A stretch of DNA of 64,000 nucleotides, from assembly GCF_016827605.1 (NCBI RefSeq), contig NZ_JAEPJQ010000002.1:186001-250000 (forward strand), given 5' to 3'. Positions 1 to 7,530 of the stretch are shown piece after piece. Position numbers and translations under genes: made by a program. The notes under the pieces were generated by a model. It had not been told where the DNA came from and did not search any database. It was given only the letters and a program-made list of their open reading frames with translations. Numbering within the stretch: position 1 is the first letter of the stretch; every line of letters begins with the position of its first letter. Source of the DNA: Hyunsoonleella ulvae. Its GTDB lineage: Bacteria > Bacteroidota > Bacteroidia > Flavobacteriales > Flavobacteriaceae.

Positions 1-1
1 G

Positions 2-601
2 GCCGTGGTAGAATTAAAGCATCTTGCCGAAATGTTCAAGACCATTTTAAATAATACCACCTATGCAGAGCGTTGCTTAACAATGGCAGACCAAATAGAC
101 AGCGCCATTAAAGAATATGCTATAATAGAGCACAAGGTTTTTGGCAAAATGTATGCTTTTGAAGTAGATGGCTTTGGAAGTCAATTATTATTAGAAGAGT
201 CTACAATCCCAAATTTAATGTCCCTACCCTACATTGGTGCTTGCGATATAAACGACCCCGTTTACCAAAATACCAGAAAGTGGTTGCTTAGTGAGTGGAA
301 TCCTAAATTTGTAAAAGGCGAATTTACCGAAGGTAATGGCAGTACCCATTATTTTGAACCACCAAAACGCATTTGGCCCTTAAGCACAATTTCTAGAGCA
401 TTAACAACAGAAGATAAAGAAGAAATACTGTTTTGCGTAGAACAAATAAAACGAAGTAACGCAGGTACAGGTTTTATTCATGAATCGTATTTACCAGACC
501 ACCCCGAAGATTTTACACGCCCTTGGTTTTCATGGGTAAACACGTATTTTGGAGAGATGATATTAATTCTGCTTGAAAAACACCCTGAATTACTTAGTTA
601 G
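2..601 (+). CDS. GH125 exo-alpha-1,6-mannosidase, C-terminal part (cut by window edge)
   Basis: This is the C-terminal end of a family GH125 (DUF1237-type, metal-independent) alpha-mannosidase. The frame is open to the left edge, so the true start lies outside; the GTG at position 5 is not a credible start. Recognisable GH125 blocks are the stretch around LMSLPYIGACD, the TRKWLLSEWNP segment, the EGNGSTH loop, the IWPLSTISRALT helix and the late segment AGTGFIHESY...FTRPWFSWVNTYFGE. The family removes alpha-1,6-linked mannose, which would act on the 6-arm of high-mannose N-glycans alongside the GH92 and GH38 enzymes in this window. It ends 6 bases before the next gene and probably shares its transcript. 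Confidence 0.9.
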   Translation, partial: AVVELKHLAEMFKTILNNTTYAERCLTMADQIDSAIKEYAIIEHKVFGKMYAFEVDGFGSQLLLEESTIPNLMSLPYIGACDINDPVYQNTRKWLLSEWNPKFVKGEFTEGNGSTHYFEPPKRIWPLSTISRALTTEDKEEILFCVEQIKRSNAGTGFIHESYLPDHPEDFTRPWFSWVNTYFGEMILILLEKHPELLS

Positions 602-607
602 AAAATT

Positions 608-2926
608 ATGAAAAACTGCAAAAAAACCACAGCACTTTTAATTATTCTAATTGGTTTAAATATGAGTTTAACCTCATGTAAAAACCATGCAAAAAGTAAT
701 ATATCTGTTGCAACCAACATCCCGACAATTGATGAAATTTCAGGGAAATGGATAGCATCAGATACTATGGCAATAGAGCCTTCTATACGCAATTTTAGAG
801 GGCAAGCACTACTTAATCGTGATGTAACATCGGTAAGTTGGTTTGTGTCTGCGCCATTTTCTGGCGGACACCACACAGGTACACTAAAAATTAACGGTAT
901 AACACCCGAAGCATCACACTTTCGTTGGCAACCCTATCAAGCGTTAAGAAAAGCTACTGTAAATGGTATTGAAATACACAGCACCACACGAATGCTTGTA
1001 GAGGACAATGCTATAATGTGGGAAATAGACATCACAAACAAAGACAACGAGGAGAAAAGTGTCCAGATAGATTTAGATATGATAGGCTACATAAGCCAAT
1101 ATGAAGATGGTAAGTGGAATTGGTGGTATCCATACCCAGACTGGGATGGAAAAAGGTCTGAGCATCGTAACCCAGCCATAGAAGGCATGCGAAAGCACAT
1201 TACTTCAAATCGCACAGAACAAGAAACAAATTGGCCTAAGGATAACGCTATTCTTAACTCCCCACATTTTAGCACACATAAAGAAGCGCAAAATATTTAT
1301 ATCCAAGATAAAAACACCCCAGCAATTTCTGCATTTTCGTTGGTAACTAAACCCGACAGTCTATCCGTTAGAAACTGTGGTGGTAACGCCAAATGGAACG
1401 TAACGTTAGCTTCAGGAAAATCAAAAACCATCAAATATTTTTTATCCTACAATAACAACCTAGAAACCCTTAAAACCCAAACACAAAACTGGCAAAATAC
1501 CTTTGATACCACATTTGCATCAATAAAAACAAAATGGGAAGATAAATGGCAAAATTTATTTAAACCTAATAATAACTTAGTTTCAGGGTGCTTTCCTGTT
1601 TTAGAAACCAACGATGAAAAGGTAAAAAGAGTGTATTATACCGGTGCTACAACCCTACTCTATTTATTAAACACCAACCTACCAGAACACAAACGTGTGT
1701 ATTTAACAGGAGGCCCAAGATGGGGCGCTACAACAACTTTCTTCTGGGACATTGCCATTTGGTCTGAACTTTGGGCAGTGGTAGACCCAGAAATGATGAA
1801 AGAACACATTATGGCCTGGATAGAAATAGACCCAAATTTGCATTATGGCAAAGACAATTTGGGAGGCAATGGTGTAGGTAATGGCTATTCCGCTAATTAT
1901 TGGTGTTTGTTCAGAATTATACGTGCGTACATAGCAACCACGGGAGATTATGAGTTTTTAGATACAAAAATAGGAGCAAAAACAGTTATGGCGCATTTAG
2001 AATCTTATGCCCTGAACTGGCAAAACCTCTCTAATTACGGTAAAAAAGGGTATGAAAACGAATTGTACCATCTTGCCGATTTTGGTGCAAACCCAGCAAA
2101 TTTGTTAGAATGCGTCCCAACCTACGTACACATAGTACCATCATTTAATATTGGCTATGTATGGATGATGCGAGAAACCGCTAAATTACATTATCAAAAA
2201 AATAATATAGCTAAAGCCAAAGCACTAGAAGAACAGGTAAAAAGCATGACGCAAAGTATTCTTAAATTATACGCTGGCAAAGGGGTTTGGAATAGCTTAT
2301 ATCCTAACAACAAAACAGTAGAAGTACGTCATGTACTGGATTTTATTTACTTCGGAAAATATCTAGCCAACGATGTAAGTTTAGAGATACGTAATGAAAT
2401 GATGGATTTTCTTAATACAGAATTAAGAACAGATTCATGGATGAGAGCACAGTCCTTAAAAGATATTGCGGCCAAAGATTCAGACAGACCAGACCATGGG
2501 CCTTTAGGTAGTTTTGATGGTTGGATTCCAGAAGTTATGGATGCCATGAGCAATATGGACTACACCACTGATGCATTAGCATTTTACAGAGCTATAGAAC
2601 CCGTTACTCACGAAGGCAGTTGGGCGCAAGCAAGAGAACTGTGGGGCGAGGACAAATTAAATAAAACCGCAAGAGTACGTATAGCAGACCGTGGATGGAA
2701 TAACCGCGAGAGTTCATCTGGTATAGGAATATCTCAGGTAATGCTAAAAAACTTCTTTGGCTTCTATCCAGAAATACACAATGCACCGCTTTTAAATTAC
2801 GATACTTGGCCAATTAATGGTAAGGCAACCTTGCACCACGTATTTTACGAGAACGACTATTATCGTATTGAATTTATAGATAACAAACCCGTTATGGTTA
2901 AAGAAGAACCCGCAACACATCCATAA
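608..2926 (+). CDS. Six-hairpin (alpha/alpha)6 glycoside hydrolase, lipoprotein, family not assigned
   Basis: This is a 772-residue lipoprotein with a signal peptide and lipobox ending in LTSC at about residue 24. An N-terminal beta-rich part (to about residue 330) precedes a helical catalytic part. The helical part has FFWDIAIWSELWAVVDPEM at about residues 378-396 and repeated aromatic and acidic helices (the segments around DHGPLGSFDGW and ARELWGEDKL), as in six-hairpin glycosidases of the GH37/GH63 type. I cannot place it in a numbered family. It directly follows the GH125 gene by 6 bases and precedes the LacI-GH38 module, so a role in mannose trimming, or in removing glucose caps from immature N-glycans (the GH63-like activity), is plausible but inferred. 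Conserved acids suggest an active enzyme. Confidence 0.6.
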   Translation: MKNCKKTTALLIILIGLNMSLTSCKNHAKSNISVATNIPTIDEISGKWIASDTMAIEPSIRNFRGQALLNRDVTSVSWFVSAPFSGGHHTGTLKINGITPEASHFRWQPYQALRKATVNGIEIHSTTRMLVEDNAIMWEIDITNKDNEEKSVQIDLDMIGYISQYEDGKWNWWYPYPDWDGKRSEHRNPAIEGMRKHITSNRTEQETNWPKDNAILNSPHFSTHKEAQNIYIQDKNTPAISAFSLVTKPDSLSVRNCGGNAKWNVTLASGKSKTIKYFLSYNNNLETLKTQTQNWQNTFDTTFASIKTKWEDKWQNLFKPNNNLVSGCFPVLETNDEKVKRVYYTGATTLLYLLNTNLPEHKRVYLTGGPRWGATTTFFWDIAIWSELWAVVDPEMMKEHIMAWIEIDPNLHYGKDNLGGNGVGNGYSANYWCLFRIIRAYIATTGDYEFLDTKIGAKTVMAHLESYALNWQNLSNYGKKGYENELYHLADFGANPANLLECVPTYVHIVPSFNIGYVWMMRETAKLHYQKNNIAKAKALEEQVKSMTQSILKLYAGKGVWNSLYPNNKTVEVRHVLDFIYFGKYLANDVSLEIRNEMMDFLNTELRTDSWMRAQSLKDIAAKDSDRPDHGPLGSFDGWIPEVMDAMSNMDYTTDALAFYRAIEPVTHEGSWAQARELWGEDKLNKTARVRIADRGWNNRESSSGIGISQVMLKNFFGFYPEIHNAPLLNYDTWPINGKATLHHVFYENDYYRIEFIDNKPVMVKEEPATHP

Positions 2927-3008
2927 TTTCATCACTCGATTTAGAAAATCACTAGTGTTAAAATCGGTATATTTCTTCTAGAAATTCAAATTTTATGGAA
3001 AACTTTTA

Positions 3009-3016
3009 TATATTTG
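3009..3016 (+). promoter_or_regulatory. Candidate -7 box (TATATTTG) of the first LacI gene
   Basis: TATATTTG matches the Bacteroidota -7 consensus TAnnTTTG exactly and lies 28 bases before the TTG start of the LacI gene. The palindromic operator candidate begins one base later, so a bound regulator would sit on the transcription start region. No clear -33 TTG was seen. Confidence 0.5.
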
Positions 3017-3017
3017 C

Positions 3018-3029
3018 TTAACCGGTTAA
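3018..3029. promoter_or_regulatory. Operator candidate 1a, TTAACCGGTTAA
   Basis: A perfect 12-base palindrome with a central CG, the usual LacI-family arrangement, 15 bases before the LacI start. The same sequence with a shared TTGC on its left recurs at 4081-4092 before the GH38 gene. It probably mediates autoregulation of the LacI gene. Confidence 0.7.
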
Positions 3030-3044
3030 ACTAAACAAATTCAC

Positions 3045-4061
3045 TTGAAAAGCATTTCCCTCAAAGATATCGCTATTGCATTAAATCTGTCTAAGACAAC
3101 AGTGTCTTATGTCATGAACGACAGAGGCGATGAAAAAAGGGTTAGCAAGGAAACACAAGATAGAATAAAACAGTATGCTCAAGCGCACAGCTACAAACCC
3201 AATCAATTAGCAAGAAGTTTAAGCTTAGGAAAAAGTAATATGATAGGCTTAATTGTGCCTAATATATCCGATAGCTTTTTTGCTCAAATAGCCAGACGCA
3301 TTGAAAAAAAAGCAGAAAAACTGGGTTATAATGTGGTGTTTAGTAGTACAGGCGAATCCCCAGAAAGAGAATCAAAAATCATACAGTCTATGTTAGATAG
3401 GCAGGTAGATGGTCTTATAATAGTATCTAGTGAAAAAAACCACGACGATATTTTAAAATTAAAAAAAGGGAACTTTCCTTTTGTAATTGTGGGTAGAAAA
3501 TATGCAGATATAGAGACCAATGTTGTAGCCTTAGAGGATAAGGAAGGTGTGACTTCTGCTGTAGAACTACTCATAGATAACGATAGAAAACACATAGGTT
3601 TTATAACCATTTCCTTAGAGCTAGATTCTATAAAAGACCGCTTAAAAGGTTATAAAAAAGCACTTAAAAATAAAGACATTACCTATAACACCAATGTTGT
3701 TAAACACGTAACTTACAATAATGTAGAAGCCAGTCTTAAAGAAGCTATGCAAGAGTTGGTGCATCAAGAAAAAGTAGATGGTATTGTATTTGCCACGCAC
3801 TATTTAGCTGAAGAAGGGTTGCGTTTATTAAAGCTTAACAACATAAATGTACCTGAAGAAGTAGCCATAGTAAGTTTTGGAAAAGATAGAGGATTTGATT
3901 TGTTTGACCCTCCCCTAACGTCGGTAGATTTCCCCATAATAGAAATGGGAGATACCGCTGTAGACTTATTATTGGATGCTATTGAAAACCAAGTCGTCTC
4001 AACAAAAAATATAATAATGAAAACCAAACTGGACATAAAGCAATCTTGTGGAAGCATTTAA
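3045..4061 (+). CDS. LacI-family transcriptional regulator (module 1)
   Basis: This 338-residue DNA-binding regulator has an N-terminal LacI helix-turn-helix (ISLKDIAIALNLSKTTVSYV), a hinge helix PNQLARSL at about residues 52-59, and a periplasmic-binding-protein-like effector domain. The start is TTG at 3045, chosen because translation then begins exactly at the conserved helix 1 and no ATG fits. It lies between two identical copies of TTAACCGGTTAA. It is clearly related to the LacI gene at 57435-58460. Two positions that are Asp in that paralogue and commonly contact sugar effectors in the family are Gly here (G150 in FVIVGRK, G279 in IVSFGK), so its effector may differ. Likely targets are itself and the GH38/GH92/kinase/isomerase operon that follows. 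Confidence 0.92.
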   Translation: MKSISLKDIAIALNLSKTTVSYVMNDRGDEKRVSKETQDRIKQYAQAHSYKPNQLARSLSLGKSNMIGLIVPNISDSFFAQIARRIEKKAEKLGYNVVFSSTGESPERESKIIQSMLDRQVDGLIIVSSEKNHDDILKLKKGNFPFVIVGRKYADIETNVVALEDKEGVTSAVELLIDNDRKHIGFITISLELDSIKDRLKGYKKALKNKDITYNTNVVKHVTYNNVEASLKEAMQELVHQEKVDGIVFATHYLAEEGLRLLKLNNINVPEEVAIVSFGKDRGFDLFDPPLTSVDFPIIEMGDTAVDLLLDAIENQVVSTKNIIMKTKLDIKQSCGSI

Positions 4062-4080
4062 TTTTTATTTAAAAAATTGC

Positions 4081-4092
4081 TTAACCGGTTAA
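4081..4092. promoter_or_regulatory. Operator candidate 1b, TTAACCGGTTAA
   Basis: The second perfect copy of the 12-base palindrome, in the 57-base gap between the LacI stop and the GH38 start, 26 bases before that start. The flanks are partly shared with copy 1a (TTGC before, ACTAAA after with a one-base shift). It is placed to control the GH38-GH92-ROK-isomerase operon. Confidence 0.7.
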
Positions 4093-4118
4093 CTAAATAC
4101 TATTTAAGATAAAACAAT

Positions 4119-7100
4119 ATGAAACTATTAAAATTTTTATGCACCATTACCCTACTAGCAGGTATAAGTCTAGATATTTCGGCACAGTCAAAATATATAA
4201 ATGGCTATGGTAAAGCTGTTTCAGGGGTAAACTTTGCGTACCCTTCCCCCCACTCCTACAACGACCCGTGTTATTTAACAAGAGCCACCAAAGATGTAGG
4301 CCCTATGGAATGGGAAACCGTTGCCATACCAGAAAATCATACAGGTAAAACTGTATCCTTTATCTGGGTGTACGGCATGGATGTAACTCCAAATAGTGAA
4401 GCATTTGATTTATCTGTGAATAACCAAAAAGTATTAACTTTTAATAACCCTGTTTCTACAGAAGAAAAGTCACGTACCATTCAAGGTAACAATGGGGTAT
4501 CACTACAGTTTATCCAATCTATGGTAGATTCCAACCGAGATGAAATGGGCTATGCCGTTCTTACATTGCCAACAACCATGGTAACCCTAGGGCAACCCGT
4601 ATTATTAAAAATTGGTGGCGTACCCAACAATAGCAGTGCGTGGTACATGACCTTTAAAATATCCCCAAAAAACGCTTTTAATGCCTACCAATTAAAGGCT
4701 GTAAAAAAAGAAAACGACAAACTTTTTAGCGTAGTACGTTTTAGTCAAGTTCATCTAGGAAAACCCTTAAATGCCAAATTAATAGTAGAAGGAAAATCTA
4801 AAAAGGTAAAACTAAAAACAGGACTTAACGAAATAGATTTTTTAGTACCAAAAGTGGAAAGTCCTAAAACTGTAGAGGCACAAATACAATATGGTAAATT
4901 AACCGAAAAAATTTCTGTAGCACTGCAACCAATTAAAGAATGGACGGTTTATTTGGTACAGCATAGCCATACCGACATTGGTTACACACGACAACAATCT
5001 GAAATTTTAGCAGAGCATTTAAGGTATATTGATGATGCTTTGGACTATTGCGACCAAACAGACCACTACCCAAAAGAAGCACAATTTCGTTGGACCTGCG
5101 AAGTCGCTTGGACGGTGCGCGAATACATCAATAGTCGCCCTAAAGCACAAGTAGACCGTCTTATACAACGTGTAAAAGAAGGTAGAATTGAGGTAACAGG
5201 GATGTTTTTAAACTACTCTGAAACTATTGATGAAACCGCATTAGCGATTCAACTACAAGCCCTTAAAAAATTTAAAGCTAAAGGTATAGACGTAACAACA
5301 GCAATGCAAAACGATGTAAATGGTATTGGCTGGTGTATGCCAGATATGTACGAAGATACAGGAGTAAAATACTTAACTATGGGTGTCCATGCGCACAGGG
5401 CAAGACTCCCGTTTAATAAACCTACCTCCTTCTGGTGGGAATCGCCATCAGGAAAAAGGCTTTTAGCTTATAGAAGTGAGCACTACATGCACGGTAATGC
5501 GCTAAGTTTGGTATCAGGAGAAATGGATGTATTTGGTAGCAACCTCTCTAAATACCTAGACAAACTAGAAGACAAAACCTATCCTTTTGATAGGGTGGCA
5601 TTTCAGTTTTCGGGATACACCACAGATAACTCCCCACCTTCAACCAAAGCCTGCGATATCATTAAAAAATGGAACGAAACTTACGAGTGGCCAAAACTAA
5701 AATCTGCCTTAGCCAGCGAGTTTATGGTGCACATCGAAAAAAACCATCCAGATGATATAGAAACAAAAAAAGTTTCTTGGCCAGATTGGTGGACCGATGG
5801 TTTTGGCTCTGCCATGAAAGAAACCAAAGTGCTTCGTAATAGCTACTCGCAAATGTTAGCTACCATGGGATTATTGTCTATGGTACAAACATCGGGTGGA
5901 GACATACCAGAACAAATACATGACGAAATAAGAAACTGCTATGACAACCTATTGCTTTATAGCGAACATACTTTTGGTGCCTCAGAAAGCATCAGGGACC
6001 CATATAGCAAAAACACGATGGACCAATGGAGCCAAAAATCCTCTTATATATGGTCTGCCAACCAACAGGCCAATTTATTAAGAGAAAAGGCCATAGGTTT
6101 AATTCAGCCCCATGTAAAAGTCCCAAAAGCACCATCAGTAACAGTTTTCAATACTTTAAATTGGTCTAGAAGCGGTATAGCCGAAGTCTTTATAGATTAT
6201 GATATTTTGCCTCTAAACAAAAAAACAAGTATTGTAGATAGTAACGGTAACGAAATACCGTCGCAAATTATAAGGCAACGTGCAGAAGGTACGTATTGGG
6301 CGCTATGGGTAAAAGACGTACCTCCAATGGGATACGCCACTTATACCATTAAAGTATTAGATGAAAAAGCACCGCCTAGAACTAAAAAACTACCCGCTAC
6401 AAAACAGTTTGAAAATGCTTTCTACAACATACAAATAAATGAAGCAGAAAAGGGTATTACAAGTATTTATGATAAAACCCTGAATAAGGAATTGATAGAT
6501 ACACAAAGCCCACATGCACTTGGAACTATTATTTATGAAAGGATACGCAACAGAAGGGATTTAGAACGATTAACAGGTACTAGAAGAGATACCGTTTTTA
6601 AACCCCTTAACGAAAAACACTATAAGTTTTCTAGCTTTAAAATTGAAAAAGTTACAGATGGCGCTATTTGGAAATCTGTAATTTGTAAAGCACAACTTCC
6701 CGAATGTGCAGAAGAAGCTTCAGGAATAACTATAGAAATTCGTTTACATCATCATAAAAAAGAAATAGAATTTTTATACAATATGAAAAAGCTTGACATC
6801 ATTGAACCCGAAGGTGTGTATGTAGCATTTCCGTTTTCAAATGATAAAGCGCAATTGGTTTTTGAAGCGCAAGGTGGTGCGGTGCGTCCGGGCATAGACC
6901 AATTAGCAGGTTCTGCTTCAGACTGGAATACCATTCAAAATTATGCCTCTGTAAAATCAGACGATTCGCAAATTGTATTTTGTAGCGAAGACACACCACT
7001 GGTGCAGTTCGGCGGTATAAATACAGGGCGATATTACTATAAAAACCCCATAAAAAACAAAGGCCATATTTACTCGTGGGTACTTAATAATTATTGGGTA

Positions 7101-7529
7101 ACCAACTTTAGAGCTAGCCAGTTTGGAGAGTTAAACTGGAAATATCAAATTACTTCATCAGAGAATAAATCAAACACCTTTGCTACCAAATTTGGTTGGG
7201 GTAACCGCGTACCATTTGTAAGTAAAGCAAATAGTGGTAAAGAAAAATCGAAGAACAATCAGGTTTCAGAATCCTTGATAGACCTAAATATGGTGGACAA
7301 TTTACTATTGGTACACGCACGCCCAACAGAGGCCAACGACGGCGTTATTCTACACCTACGTGAAACAGAAGGCGACCATGCCATTTTAGATATCAATAAA
7401 TTTCTTGAAAACCCTGGTATTAGCGAGGTATACCTCGTAAACAGTTTAGGCGAAAAAATTGAGAAACTAACCGCTCCCTTCTTGGTAGAGCATTTTGAAA
7501 CACGATTTATTCTTTTAAAAACAAAATAA
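4119..7529 (+). CDS. GH38 alpha-mannosidase, secreted, large form
   Basis: This 1136-residue glycoside hydrolase of family 38 has a signal peptide (cleavage near DISAQ, about residue 23). An N-terminal beta domain of about 270 residues precedes the catalytic domain. The HSHTDIGYT motif holds the expected zinc ligands H282/H284 and D286. NDVNGIGW at about residue 399 supplies the probable nucleophilic Asp. A middle three-helix region (about residues 500-640) and a long C-terminal beta-sandwich region follow, as in the family. The enzyme would hydrolyse alpha-mannosidic bonds of N-glycan arms, probably in the periplasm. The GH92 gene follows after one base. It differs greatly from the 950-residue GH38 at 54506-57358, so the two probably cut different linkages. 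Confidence 0.92.
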   Translation: MKLLKFLCTITLLAGISLDISAQSKYINGYGKAVSGVNFAYPSPHSYNDPCYLTRATKDVGPMEWETVAIPENHTGKTVSFIWVYGMDVTPNSEAFDLSVNNQKVLTFNNPVSTEEKSRTIQGNNGVSLQFIQSMVDSNRDEMGYAVLTLPTTMVTLGQPVLLKIGGVPNNSSAWYMTFKISPKNAFNAYQLKAVKKENDKLFSVVRFSQVHLGKPLNAKLIVEGKSKKVKLKTGLNEIDFLVPKVESPKTVEAQIQYGKLTEKISVALQPIKEWTVYLVQHSHTDIGYTRQQSEILAEHLRYIDDALDYCDQTDHYPKEAQFRWTCEVAWTVREYINSRPKAQVDRLIQRVKEGRIEVTGMFLNYSETIDETALAIQLQALKKFKAKGIDVTTAMQNDVNGIGWCMPDMYEDTGVKYLTMGVHAHRARLPFNKPTSFWWESPSGKRLLAYRSEHYMHGNALSLVSGEMDVFGSNLSKYLDKLEDKTYPFDRVAFQFSGYTTDNSPPSTKACDIIKKWNETYEWPKLKSALASEFMVHIEKNHPDDIETKKVSWPDWWTDGFGSAMKETKVLRNSYSQMLATMGLLSMVQTSGGDIPEQIHDEIRNCYDNLLLYSEHTFGASESIRDPYSKNTMDQWSQKSSYIWSANQQANLLREKAIGLIQPHVKVPKAPSVTVFNTLNWSRSGIAEVFIDYDILPLNKKTSIVDSNGNEIPSQIIRQRAEGTYWALWVKDVPPMGYATYTIKVLDEKAPPRTKKLPATKQFENAFYNIQINEAEKGITSIYDKTLNKELIDTQSPHALGTIIYERIRNRRDLERLTGTRRDTVFKPLNEKHYKFSSFKIEKVTDGAIWKSVICKAQLPECAEEASGITIEIRLHHHKKEIEFLYNMKKLDIIEPEGVYVAFPFSNDKAQLVFEAQGGAVRPGIDQLAGSASDWNTIQNYASVKSDDSQIVFCSEDTPLVQFGGINTGRYYYKNPIKNKGHIYSWVLNNYWVTNFRASQFGELNWKYQITSSENKSNTFATKFGWGNRVPFVSKANSGKEKSKNNQVSESLIDLNMVDNLLLVHARPTEANDGVILHLRETEGDHAILDINKFLENPGISEVYLVNSLGEKIEKLTAPFLVEHFETRFILLKTK

Positions 7530-7530
7530 A

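Noticed and set aside
598-876. Long reading frame on the minus strand over the start of the six-hairpin gene
   Set aside because: It overlaps a well-supported plus-strand gene with a lipoprotein signal and gives no recognisable protein.
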